Positions 1-6,010 of a stretch of DNA of 8,202 nt are shown here, piece after piece. A program made the position numbers and the translations under genes. The notes below the pieces were generated by a model. It ran no database searches. It had not been told where the DNA came from and worked only from the letters and a program-made list of their open reading frames with translations. Source of the stretch: Nitrososphaerales archaeon TH703 (GTDB lineage: Archaea > Thermoproteota > Nitrososphaeria > Nitrososphaerales > Nitrososphaeraceae); the NCBI GenBank assembly GCA_014523525.1, contig JAATVL010000136.1:1-8202 (forward strand), given 5' to 3'. The stretch's first letter is position 1; every line of letters starts with the position of its first letter.

Positions 1-173
1 GATCGCTTTTGGAACTATCTGGGGAGTATCAAACATTTCATCCAAAATTTTCAATCATAAATGCTTATCGTCTACAATGCCAAAGAACAGGTATCGCATT
101 TAAAAAGAATGTCCAGATTGATAATTTGGCCACGTCGTTAGAAAGATTACACGAATCTGCAAGAACTAAATAA
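1..173 (+). CDS. C-terminal end of an unrecognised protein (5' end outside window)
   Basis: An open frame beginning at base 3 runs from the window edge to TAA at 171-173 and encodes the last 56 residues of a protein (it ends LERLHESARTK). The visible part is mildly basic and mixed alpha/beta in character, with no membrane segment. It contains an FHPKFSIINAYRL stretch and a C-terminal helix rich in charged residues. I do not recognise the family. It is treated as real because the frame is open to the edge, it reads as ordinary soluble protein, and it stops 26 bases before the next gene on the same strand, which suggests one transcript. The start and full length cannot be known from here. Confidence 0.6.
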   Translation, partial: SLLELSGEYQTFHPKFSIINAYRLQCQRTGIAFKKNVQIDNLATSLERLHESARTK

Positions 174-199
174 GGCAATTAGAATCCATAATTTGTCGA

Positions 200-613
200 A
201 TGTCAACCATTCCAGAAAACAAGGTCGTCTATTTTGGAGTTATTAATATTAATGAAGATAATAGGACAATAGGGGCTGTTGATATCTGGAGGAATGTTAT
301 AAATAAGAAATTATTTTGTGAAGAGAAAAGATTAGGTATTTTAGAAATAGTTGACTATATCGGTATGCCCACAATTCCAGAGGATCAAGAATGGGCCGTA
401 GCCATAAATAGAAATAGGATGGGTAAGGAGAGATGGAAATTAATAAAAATAATAAAAGATGGAAGATTTTCGTTCATAGATACTGATGACGAAACAACGG
501 TTAGTGTTAATGTCTTAAATTACAAGATAGTAGACGACAAATGGTGGAGTTTTCTTGTTTCCAAGAATGTAAACAGAAGTATTGAAATTACAAATGAGGC
601 AAGTCCAAAGTGA
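200..613 (+). CDS. Unrecognised 137-residue soluble protein
   Basis: A complete frame from ATG to TGA encoding 137 residues, with no signal peptide or membrane segment. It is rich in beta-prone stretches, with a Trp-rich patch near residue 115 (KWWSFLV), an IPEDQEW segment near residue 60 and an acidic DTDDETT turn near residue 95. I recognise no catalytic motif and assign no function. It starts 26 bases after the preceding gene, with no clear TATA box in the gap. Its TGA stop shares four bases (GTGA) with the GTG start of the next gene. This spacing suggests translational coupling and a joint role with the next gene, probably in an operon that begins outside the window. It may be a lineage-specific hypothetical protein. 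Confidence 0.75.
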   Translation: MSTIPENKVVYFGVININEDNRTIGAVDIWRNVINKKLFCEEKRLGILEIVDYIGMPTIPEDQEWAVAINRNRMGKERWKLIKIIKDGRFSFIDTDDETTVSVNVLNYKIVDDKWWSFLVSKNVNRSIEITNEASPK

Positions 614-915
614 TTCGTGACTCTCATCCTTCTGATGAACCGGAAGTATATGTAGAAAAAGCTGAGGGTGGAGAGTATGCAAGCAAATTAAGAGGGTACT
701 TTATCGTTAAAGATACCAAATTAAAGTTCAAGGCTATTGCTTTTGGAAGGATAGGAGGTCATAATATTAGTCTAAATTTGACAAAAAAGACTCTGTCCAA
801 ATTGGAGGAATTCGGTTATGATACTGAAAATTTTCAACTAATACTGCAACGTAAACTTGTTGAAGGAGAAGTAAATCTCATAGATCCCGCAACTAAAAAT
901 CAAATCAAACCATAG
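610..915 (+). CDS. Unrecognised 101-residue protein coupled to the preceding gene
   Basis: The frame opens with GTG at 610-612, overlapping the previous stop in the sequence GTGA, and ends at TAG 913-915. No earlier in-frame ATG fits and the frame contains no later Met, so the GTG is the only sensible start. The product is small and soluble: a charged N-terminus (SHPSDEPE), a beta-rich middle (GYFIVKDTKLKFKAIAFGRIGG) and a helical C-terminal half. No motif is recognised. The last 11 bases overlap the 3' end of the convergent mtnP gene. The four-base overlap with the upstream gene is the best evidence that both are genuine and co-translated. The function is unknown. Confidence 0.7.
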   Translation: MIRDSHPSDEPEVYVEKAEGGEYASKLRGYFIVKDTKLKFKAIAFGRIGGHNISLNLTKKTLSKLEEFGYDTENFQLILQRKLVEGEVNLIDPATKNQIKP

Positions 916-1705
916 CATCCTGTAACGCTTCCTTGCATTTGCATTTATTTCTAGTCCCAGGAATGGAAGGTATGAATTTTGCAAGCAATTCTTTAATTTT
1001 ACTGGCATTTTTAGTGAGAACCTCGAGAATTTCTTTAGATGAAACTGGATTTTCATACCAAACATCATAATCTGTAACCGTTGCAATCGACACGTAACAT
1101 ATTTCCATCTCTCTTGCAAGTATGCACTCAGGGATGAGGGTCATTCCAATGATATCGCCATGTAAAATATCTTTAAAATATTTTGATTCAGCTCTGGTTG
1201 AAAAACGAGGCCCCTCTATACAAATATAGGTAGATCTATCATGCACATTGTAATTTAGTTTTTTACCTACTTTTACAAAAATATCTCTCAATTCATTACA
1301 AAAAGGATCTGCACATGATATATGACATACGTTCCCTTCATCATAAAATGTATAGTCTCTTCGTTTAGTAAAGTCTATAAATTGATCCGGTAGTATAATA
1401 TCCCCAGGTTTATAGTTATCTTGTAGACTCCCCACCGCTGACGGTGCTATGATCCTTGATACGCCTAGTGAATGGAGAGCCCAAATGTTTGCTCTACTGT
1501 TAACCTTATGTGGAGGAATAGTATGTCCCTTACCATGGCGAGGAATGAAGGCAATTGATCTGCCATTATATTCTCCAAGAGTTATTAGATCAGAAGTGCT
1601 ACCATACGGGGTAAAGATCTTGATTGATTTTGCATTATCCAGTAATTCGGCATTATAAATCCCAGTACCACCTATAATACCAATATCAGAATGATAATTC
1701 TTCAT
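905..1705 (-). CDS. mtnP: S-methyl-5'-thioadenosine phosphorylase
   Basis: This cytosolic enzyme of methionine and purine salvage splits methylthioadenosine (a polyamine and SAM by-product) with phosphate into adenine and 5-methylthioribose-1-phosphate. The 266 residues show the purine nucleoside phosphorylase fold motifs in order: GGTGIY (12-17), PRHGKGH (55-61), RANIWAL (71-77), CHISCADPFC (127-136), EGPRFSTRAE (164-173), GMT (187-189) and TDYDVW (211-216). The aspartates in the last motif fit preference for 6-aminopurines over inosine or guanosine. The length is typical. A C-terminal CKC (255-257) resembles the CXC disulfide motif known from Sulfolobus MTAP II. The ATG lies three bases after the apt stop, so the two are co-transcribed and the second is probably translated by reinitiation. 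A related activity on methylthioinosine cannot be excluded. Confidence 0.95.
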   Translation of the reverse strand: MKNYHSDIGIIGGTGIYNAELLDNAKSIKIFTPYGSTSDLITLGEYNGRSIAFIPRHGKGHTIPPHKVNSRANIWALHSLGVSRIIAPSAVGSLQDNYKPGDIILPDQFIDFTKRRDYTFYDEGNVCHISCADPFCNELRDIFVKVGKKLNYNVHDRSTYICIEGPRFSTRAESKYFKDILHGDIIGMTLIPECILAREMEICYVSIATVTDYDVWYENPVSSKEILEVLTKNASKIKELLAKFIPSIPGTRNKCKCKEALQDAMV

Positions 1706-1708
1706 ATT

Positions 1709-2239
1709 TCAGTAATACTCCAAAATGCAATTGACATTGTATCCATGATTTCTCAGTTTATTCATACCTTCCAAATAATTCAAACAAATGATAAATACGA
1801 ATCCAATGACTGCCCCACCCAATTTTTCGACGAGTGAAGCAGAAGCAATCGCAGTACCTCCCGTTGCAAGTAAGTCATCTACAATCAAAATTTTCTCTCC
1901 ATCTAAAATTGCGTCATTCTGAATTTCCATATTTCTTGTACCATATTCGATATTATAGGATTGTTTAATTGTAGGACCCGGTAGTTTTCCTTCTTTTCTT
2001 ATCAGAATTAATCCTTTATTCAAGCTCTTTGCAAGAAGGGATCCAATTATAAATCCGCGTGATTCAATTGCTGCAATTTTATTCATTTGAACATTCGTAC
2101 ACATTTTGTATAATTTTTCATCAAGGTAGTTCAATGAATCTGGGGTACTCAGAAGTGGATTTATGTCTTTGAACGAAATTCCCTTTGTAGGAAAATCTTT
2201 CCAACTTCTAACTAGATCTTTGAACTGTGCATCATTCAT
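1709..2239 (-). CDS. apt: Adenine phosphoribosyltransferase
   Basis: Converts adenine and PRPP to AMP and pyrophosphate in the cytosol. The 176-residue length matches the family. Visible motifs are FPTKGISFKDI (16-26), the typical N-terminal signature; ESRGFI (59-64); the flexible-loop motif RKEGKLPG (81-88); YNIEYG (95-100); and the PRPP-binding ILIVDDLLATGGTA (117-130) with its acidic pair D121-D122. It is the first gene of a two-gene operon with mtnP, whose product supplies adenine, so the pair forms a complete short salvage route from methylthioadenosine to AMP. A TATA-like element about 33 bases upstream and no Shine-Dalgarno sequence suggest a very short leader. Part of the C-terminus (ICLNYLEGMNKLRNHGYNV) differs from bacterial homologues as I remember them, but no key residue appears missing. 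Confidence 0.96.
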   Translation of the reverse strand: MNDAQFKDLVRSWKDFPTKGISFKDINPLLSTPDSLNYLDEKLYKMCTNVQMNKIAAIESRGFIIGSLLAKSLNKGLILIRKEGKLPGPTIKQSYNIEYGTRNMEIQNDAILDGEKILIVDDLLATGGTAIASASLVEKLGGAVIGFVFIICLNYLEGMNKLRNHGYNVNCILEYY

Positions 2240-2361
2240 TATTGATTGTTTTTCATATCCTATCCTACTACATATTTAACGTTACGATAAAATAAGACCT
2301 TTACAGTAAAAAATTGAAATCAACTAATTGAGTCCGTCAATAAATACAGAGGTAGTAAAAA
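2240..2361. other. Intergenic region between abfD stop and apt start
   Basis: Both flanking genes point left. Right after the abfD TAA the minus strand reads a T-rich stretch (TTTTTACT), compatible with the T-tract terminators of these archaea. The apt promoter lies at the other end. I see no small gene here. Confidence 0.4.
2272..2281 (-). promoter_or_regulatory. TATA-like element of the apt-mtnP operon
   Basis: Read on the minus strand this is CGTTAAATAT, ending about 32 bases before the apt ATG. An archaeal TATA box sits about 26 bases before the transcription start, so the mRNA would have a leader of under 10 bases. This comes from spacing and composition only. Confidence 0.45.
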
Positions 2362-3873
2362 TTAATTTGTATTTACTCCGAATATTCTATCAAAATATTC
2401 AGATTGTTCATTGACTACTTGCGCAGATTCGCCTTCGTCAACCCCTGCGAGATCTTTGGCTAATTTTTTCTTGTATCCTAATTGCATCTGTCTTGCAATT
2501 TGAATCCTTTGTGCCTGAGGCGATCCTGCTCCATGCATTGATTCTGTAAGATATCCAACAGCATTTCGTCCAAGAGTCATATTTTCAATTAGTCGTAAAA
2601 TTCGCATTCTATTTTCTGTCGAAACCCCTTTCCTACCCTTCAAGTATTTTTCAAGAAGTGGTCCTGTATCAGGACTACGAAAGTCCTTTTCAGAAGGCAT
2701 AGTAACCATTAGGCCTCCAGCTATATCTTGGGCAAGCCTGCCGATTTCGTATGGAAATCTCGTTACATTGTGTTTACAGACATTTGCCAACATGTCATCA
2801 TTTTGATAATTTCCTGATAAGGTTTTATGAGCCTGGTATGATGATGCTATACCAGCACCAAAGATAGTTTCGTTCAAGTGTGTCATCTCAACTAGTTTAT
2901 CTTTAATATGTGACGCATTGGAAATTCCGTTATAATCAGCGATTGAGGCAGCAGCCCCTATTAGTACATCGCCTAATCCGGTTTTGCAAACATAGCTACG
3001 TCTATGATAACATGTGAACCTCTCAACCAACATGGAAGCAAATTCGTATTCCCCGTCCATGAAGATTAATTCATTTGGAATGAACGCATTATCAAAAATT
3101 ATCATTGCCTCTTGCCCAGAAAACTTAGAATTTCCGGCGTCCAAGTCGCCGTTTTCCATACTACGAGTATCACAGGACTGTCTTCCGTAGATGTAAGTAA
3201 TTCCTTGTGCATCTGCAGGTATTGCACCTACAATTGAATAGTGTTTATCCTCATCCCTTAATCTCATGGTAGGCATCACTAGAATCCAGTGTGAATTTAT
3301 GCATCCAGTTTGATGTGCCTTTGCACCGGATATGTAAATACCATTTTGGTCTCTCTTTGAAACATGAACAAATAGATCTGGATCTTCTTGTTGGGAAGGA
3401 CTCAAACTTCTATCGCCTTTGACGTCTGTCATCGCGCCCCCAATTACAAGGTTGTCATCTTGCATTTTCTTTACGAATTTTCTAAAACGTTCATGATATG
3501 GAGTACCGAATTTTTTATCAATTTCAAATGTTGTGGAATACAAAGAATTCAGTGCATCCATTCCTACACATCTTTGAAAACAGGTCCCTGTAAGTTGCCC
3601 TAGCCTTCTCTGCATTCTGTTTTGATTAACTAAATCTTCAGCATTTTCTACAATATGTAAAAACCTGTTTACTTCATTACCTGTAAGTGAAGATTGCGTT
3701 GATGCTAATTCAGGATCCCTTGTAGCAAGGTCATATGTCTCAGCTACAGCATTAATTGAAGGCCTTATCAAAGGATGGTCAACCGGCTCCTTTACCAATT
3801 CACCAAAAAGGTAAACTTTCATTTTGCGCCCTTTCAAGCTCTGAATATACTCTTCTCCTGTCCTAATTGGCAT
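2362..3873 (-). CDS. abfD: 4-hydroxybutyryl-CoA dehydratase (4Fe-4S, FAD)
   Basis: Dehydrates 4-hydroxybutyryl-CoA to crotonyl-CoA by radical chemistry, the signature step of the 3-hydroxypropionate/4-hydroxybutyrate CO2-fixation cycle of ammonia-oxidising archaea. From the chosen start it has 503 residues, a full-length enzyme. Using Clostridium aminobutyricum numbering from memory, the cluster ligands C99 and C103 correspond to C98 and C102 (CFQRC), H292 to H290 and C299 to C296. Q101, T190, Y296, K300 and the conserved Glu correspond to Q100, T189, Y294, K297 and E255. HQTG (187-190), GDVLIGAAA and HGAGSPQ (447-453) are also present. The loop HRRSYVCK appears one residue shorter than the clostridial one. 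A GTG 18 bases upstream (3889-3891) extends the frame by six residues, but the TATA-like element is too close to it, so ATG at 3871-3873 is preferred. It appears monocistronic. Confidence 0.96.
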   Translation of the reverse strand: MPIRTGEEYIQSLKGRKMKVYLFGELVKEPVDHPLIRPSINAVAETYDLATRDPELASTQSSLTGNEVNRFLHIVENAEDLVNQNRMQRRLGQLTGTCFQRCVGMDALNSLYSTTFEIDKKFGTPYHERFRKFVKKMQDDNLVIGGAMTDVKGDRSLSPSQQEDPDLFVHVSKRDQNGIYISGAKAHQTGCINSHWILVMPTMRLRDEDKHYSIVGAIPADAQGITYIYGRQSCDTRSMENGDLDAGNSKFSGQEAMIIFDNAFIPNELIFMDGEYEFASMLVERFTCYHRRSYVCKTGLGDVLIGAAASIADYNGISNASHIKDKLVEMTHLNETIFGAGIASSYQAHKTLSGNYQNDDMLANVCKHNVTRFPYEIGRLAQDIAGGLMVTMPSEKDFRSPDTGPLLEKYLKGRKGVSTENRMRILRLIENMTLGRNAVGYLTESMHGAGSPQAQRIQIARQMQLGYKKKLAKDLAGVDEGESAQVVNEQSEYFDRIFGVNTN

Positions 3874-3898
3874 GGTATAATTAGAATGCACTTTGATA

Positions 3899-3910
3899 AT
3901 ATTTATATAT
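3899..3910 (-). promoter_or_regulatory. TATA-like element of abfD
   Basis: The minus strand reads ATATATAAATAT, the strongest TATA-like sequence in the window. Its centre is about 32 bases before the ATG at 3871-3873. The predicted transcription start, about 26 bases on, falls near 3879. That leaves a leader of about six bases and places the upstream GTG (3889-3891) outside the message. Confidence 0.6.
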
Positions 3911-3949
3911 TTTTAAAGAATCAGGATGATTCTAAAATCAAAAAACGTC

Positions 3950-4117
3950 CTACTTCTTGGCACCTAATGTCCTGTTTTTGAGCCTCATGTGTTTTCCGTG
4001 GCATTTTCTGCACCTTGAAGCAAGTATGGGATTTTTCCCGCCACAATCAAAACATATTTTATAAAATAACCTTCTTTGTTGTGCAATATGTTTCTTATTG
4101 GTATCAGTTATTGGCAT
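3950..4117 (-). CDS. rpl40e: 50S ribosomal protein L40e
   Basis: A 55-residue basic protein starting MPITDTNKKHIAQQRR and ending TLGAKK. It has a zinc-ribbon pattern of two Cys pairs: C22-x2-C25 (ICFDCGG) and C36-x2-C39 (SRCRKCH). The MPITD start, the CxxC-x10-CxxC spacing, the NP-I-AS-RCRKCH core and the Lys/Arg-rich tail fit archaeal L40e (the ribosomal half of eukaryotic ubiquitin-L40), a component of the large subunit. It is shorter than usual gene-finder limits. A longer open frame on the opposite strand (4015-4230) is only its shadow. The gene points the same way as abfD, 76 bases further on, but abfD has its own strong promoter, so they are probably separate transcripts. No Shine-Dalgarno sequence is seen. 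Confidence 0.93.
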   Translation of the reverse strand: MPITDTNKKHIAQQRRLFYKICFDCGGKNPILASRCRKCHGKHMRLKNRTLGAKK

Positions 4118-4136
4118 TTAGATATGTTTTTTTTAT

Positions 4137-4146
4137 CCTAAATTTT
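4137..4146 (-). promoter_or_regulatory. Possible TATA-like element of rpl40e
   Basis: The minus strand reads CAAAAATTTA about 20-29 bases before the rpl40e ATG. That would give an essentially leaderless mRNA. The surroundings are uniformly A/T-rich, so the exact element is uncertain. Confidence 0.3.
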
Positions 4147-4333
4147 TGTTTTTCGAATTTTTACATTAAATTCGCAATAAACTCAATACTGGAAATTATA
4201 CCAACCCTAAAAATAATGTATTATGATTGACTTGAGCCGTTATCTGATTCATAACATCAACTCAATCAAATAGACTCATTGGTATACTATTTTTAGATTA
4301 GCGTCTGCAAATTGAAAGTGGATTTGATTTAGG

Positions 4334-4344
4334 GATTTATAATG
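4334..4344 (+). promoter_or_regulatory. TATA-like element before the 49-residue zinc-finger gene
   Basis: GATTTATAATG is centred about 41 bases before the ATG at 4380. The transcription start would lie near 4365, giving a leader of about 15 bases. Confidence 0.4.
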
Positions 4345-4379
4345 AAAACCTTATTTGGAATGACCTCCCTAATAATAAT

Positions 4380-4529
4380 ATGTCTTCAGAGCAGTCAAGT
4401 AAAACTGAAGGAATAAACAAATGGAAATGTGAAATCTGTGGAAAATCGTTTGATAATGTCGATATGTTAAATTACCACAATCTTCTTGAACACAGCGAAC
4501 ACAAAAGACCCCCTATTGGAATTGGATAG
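4380..4529 (+). CDS. Mini C2H2 zinc-finger protein (49 residues)
   Basis: ATG 4380 to TAG 4527-4529 encodes 49 residues. After a hydrophilic Ser/Glu/Lys start it holds one classical finger: WKCEICGKSF with C17 and C20, then H33 and H38, so C-x2-C-x12-H-x4-H. F24 and L30 stand at the usual core positions. A short tail (HKRPPIGIG) follows. Single-finger proteins of this size are common in Nitrososphaeria. Their roles, possibly nucleic-acid binding or protein contacts, are not established. A 24-residue frame overlapping its start (ATG 4342) has no motif. It is divergent from rpl40e and is the first of three similar mini-fingers on this strand. The Zn-binding call is strong; the function is unknown. 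Confidence 0.82.
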   Translation: MSSEQSSKTEGINKWKCEICGKSFDNVDMLNYHNLLEHSEHKRPPIGIG

Positions 4530-4651
4530 AATTACGTATTCATTTCAAAATAGTTATACAATCTCTTCTACCACTAGGGTTATTCTAATTTAGGGCGAGA
4601 CATATTAAATATGGGAACGTTTGGGCAGAATGATTCGTAGTATATTATTAC

Positions 4652-4657
4652 ATACTA
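4652..4657. repeat. Right arm of a small inverted repeat (left arm 4638-4643)
   Basis: TAGTAT at 4638-4643 is matched by ATACTA at 4652-4657 with an 8-base loop, followed by TTTT. It may be a weak hairpin terminator after the zinc-finger gene. In an A/T-rich spacer it could also be chance. Confidence 0.25.
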
Positions 4658-4712
4658 TTTTACCAAAGATAGAACTGTTCGAAACGGTTCGGATTCTCCT
4701 AAAGGTAGGCAA

Positions 4713-4723
4713 TTTTTATAATT
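4713..4723 (+). promoter_or_regulatory. TATA-like element before the 48-residue zinc-finger gene
   Basis: TTTTTATAATT is centred 27 bases before the ATG at 4745, the classical spacing for a leaderless archaeal transcript. This is one of the best-placed elements in the window. An imperfect palindrome of GAAC/GTTC type around TTCGAA lies just upstream, near 4672-4690. Confidence 0.55.
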
Positions 4724-4744
4724 GGTAAAGGTACTATATCATTA

Positions 4745-4891
4745 ATGTTCGGCAAAGCTAAATGTAAAATATGTGGACAGAATGTTAGATTTGCACTCAG
4801 ACATCTGAAACAAAAGCATCCCGAGACTTTGAATGATCGAGATATTGTGAAATTAAGAATGGATAATGTTATGAGAAAATATTTTACGTAG
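4745..4891 (+). CDS. Mini C2H2-type zinc-finger protein (48 residues)
   Basis: ATG 4745 to TAG 4889-4891 encodes 48 residues. The N-terminal half is one compact finger, CKICGQNVRFALRHLKQKH, with C7, C10, H20 and H25 (C-x2-C-x9-H-x4-H). The gap between Cys and His is shorter than the classical 12. A basic helical tail (LRMDNVMRKYF) follows. The net charge is positive, which would suit nucleic-acid contact, but that is inference. The TATA box 27 bases upstream sets the start at this ATG with no leader. It stands alone between two spacers, in the same direction as the finger genes on either side and as rlmE. Confidence 0.8.
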   Translation: MFGKAKCKICGQNVRFALRHLKQKHPETLNDRDIVKLRMDNVMRKYFT

Positions 4892-5038
4892 AATTAAATG
4901 AAATTGTATGAAATTTATGAATTTATCAAAAGAACTAGCATTGTTTGGAGACGAAACATAGAGTAGATAATGGGATATAAATTCCAATAAACCTTCAAAA
5001 CTAGAAATTGAACTGAGAGAGCAAGTTAGTCCTACTAT
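4892..5038 (+). other. Leader region of rlmE with a short A/T repeat
   Basis: Near 4897-4925 the motif ATGAAATT occurs twice, followed by ATGAATTT, with spacing of about 9-10 bases. Two short overlapping frames of about 17 and 22 codons start there but show no motif. GGATATAAAT near 4973-4982 could be the rlmE TATA box, which would give a leader of about 35 bases, longer than for the other genes here. Confidence 0.3.
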
Positions 5039-5647
5039 ATGAAAATAGAAAGTGCCTTAAGAGATCAATATAGGAAGATGGCAAAAGACCAAGGATATCG
5101 TAGTAGGTCTTCATATAAACTATTAGAACTTGACAAGAAATATAACATATTGAAACAAAATGATACCATTTTAGATATTGGCTGCGCTCCAGGAGGATGG
5201 TTGCAAGTGTCAAAGAAATACTCTGGTCCAAACGGAAAAGTATTTGGTATAGACTTATATCCAATTAAACCGATTCCTGGCACTTCCGTAATTCAGGCTA
5301 ACATAGAGGATCCAAATGTCGTACAAATTATCAAGCAAAGATTTTCACTTTCATTTGATGTAGTCTTGTCTGATTTATCTCCGAGTGTCAGTGGAATATG
5401 GCATTATGATCACGAGAGGCAAATATCCCTTACGTTAGTCGCATTGCAGATATCGAAACAACTTCTGAAACGTGGTGGTAATGCCGTATTCAAAATTTTT
5501 GATGGCAAATATTCAAGTAATGTTAAACAAGAGGCATCAAGACTATTTATGAAAGTAGCAACAAATAAGCCAAAGGCAAGCAGATTGAAAAGTAGCGAAT
5601 TTTATCTTGTCTGTTCATCTTTTACTGGAAATGATTATACTACATGA
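5039..5647 (+). CDS. rlmE: RlmE/FtsJ-family 2'-O-ribose RNA methyltransferase
   Basis: Uses SAM to methylate a ribose 2'-OH. In E. coli, RlmE modifies U2552 of 23S rRNA late in large-subunit assembly, and the archaeal enzyme is expected to act on the equivalent site. The 202 residues cover the whole Rossmann-type domain: the basic N-terminal SRSSYKLLELDKKY, motif I DIGCAPGGW (46-54), the acidic SAM contact GIDLYPI (70-76), DLSPSVSG (112-119), VFKIFDG (150-156) and SSEFYLV (185-191). The K-D-K-E catalytic set is K27, D112, K152 and E187, all present. No C-terminal TRAM domain is seen, unlike some euryarchaeal homologues. The gene lies between mini zinc-finger genes and is convergent with the 52-residue Cys-rich gene, 44 bases away. 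Confidence 0.93.
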   Translation: MKIESALRDQYRKMAKDQGYRSRSSYKLLELDKKYNILKQNDTILDIGCAPGGWLQVSKKYSGPNGKVFGIDLYPIKPIPGTSVIQANIEDPNVVQIIKQRFSLSFDVVLSDLSPSVSGIWHYDHERQISLTLVALQISKQLLKRGGNAVFKIFDGKYSSNVKQEASRLFMKVATNKPKASRLKSSEFYLVCSSFTGNDYTT

Positions 5648-5691
5648 TAACTTTCAAAAATTGTATTTCTAGTTAAAGAATAAAATCATAA

Positions 5692-5850
5692 TTAAAGCGA
5701 TTCTCCGACACCAGGAGTATCCTTCTCAAGTTTAGCAATTTTCTTTGCTAGATTCTCCATAGTCCCGGGAATATGACATTTACACATACAATCCAAACAT
5801 TCAAGGTGCTTATTACTTTTGCAATCACCTGAAATGGAAGTAGTGCTCAT
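5692..5850 (-). CDS. Small Cys-rich, probably metal-binding protein (52 residues)
   Basis: On the minus strand ATG 5848-5850 to TAA 5692-5694 encodes 52 residues. The N-terminal half carries C10, H15, C18, C21, C23, C25 and H26 (core HLECLDCMCKCHIPGT), enough for one or even two metal sites. The C-terminal half looks like a short amphipathic helix (MENLAKKIAKLEK) that could form a coiled coil. I do not recognise a family. The gene is supported by an uninterrupted frame, the non-random Cys/His pattern and a TATA element 27 bases before the ATG. It converges on rlmE. Zinc or iron binding is inferred. A copper or Fe-S role is possible given the CxC spacing. Confidence 0.7.
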   Translation of the reverse strand: MSTTSISGDCKSNKHLECLDCMCKCHIPGTMENLAKKIAKLEKDTPGVGESL

Positions 5851-5870
5851 TAATATTGAGGATACGATAA

Positions 5871-5882
5871 TGCATATTATAG
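5871..5882 (-). promoter_or_regulatory. TATA-like element of the Cys-rich gene
   Basis: The minus strand reads ACTATAATATGC, centred about 27 bases before the ATG at 5848-5850. This fits a leaderless transcript. Confidence 0.5.
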
Positions 5883-5960
5883 TCTTTTCTTAAAATTCTC
5901 AAAGAATCCATCCTATTTTTTATTTTTTAGATAAAATCAACTACTTAATACTTTAGAAAG

Positions 5961-5971
5961 ATTTTATTTAA
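5961..5971 (+). promoter_or_regulatory. Possible TATA-like element before the third zinc-finger gene
   Basis: ATTTTATTTAA lies about 45 bases before ATG 6011, so transcription would start near 5993. A second A/T element (TTAAATTTG, 6002-6010) would instead suit the internal ATG at 6035. The true start therefore remains open. Confidence 0.3.
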
Positions 5972-6010
5972 TGAATAATATGTAACTTCCTACCTTATTG
6001 CTTAAATTTG

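Larger units (their letters stand above)
4118..4379. other. Divergent intergenic region between rpl40e and the first zinc-finger gene
   Basis: This holds promoters for both flanking, divergently transcribed genes. It also contains a nested imperfect inverted repeat at 4232-4265: TTGAG (4232-4236) with CTCAA (4261-4265) outside, and GTTAT (4239-4243) with ATAAC (4251-4255) inside. It could be a regulator site or chance. No convincing coding sequence was found. Confidence 0.4.

Noticed and set aside
838..1658. Open frames at 838-1119 (-) and 1449-1658 (+) overlapping mtnP
   Set aside because: Both lie in other frames of the well-supported mtnP gene and show no motif.
3388..4230. Plus-strand frames at 3388-3603, 3775-3981 and 4015-4230
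   Set aside because: They run antisense to abfD, its promoter and rpl40e, have no recognisable domain, and the last is explained by the complementary L40e gene.
4611..4640. Nine-codon frame (MGTFGQNDS) in the spacer between the zinc-finger genes
   Set aside because: Too short to judge, with no promoter at suitable spacing and no motif. A leader peptide is possible but unsupported.
4897..4975. Two overlapping short frames (about 22 and 17 codons) before rlmE
   Set aside because: No conserved motif, and they arise from an A/T-rich ATGAAATT repeat. There is no way to prefer one over the other.
5001..5283. Two minus-strand frames opposite the 5' part of rlmE
   Set aside because: Shadows of the conserved methyltransferase motifs on the plus strand.
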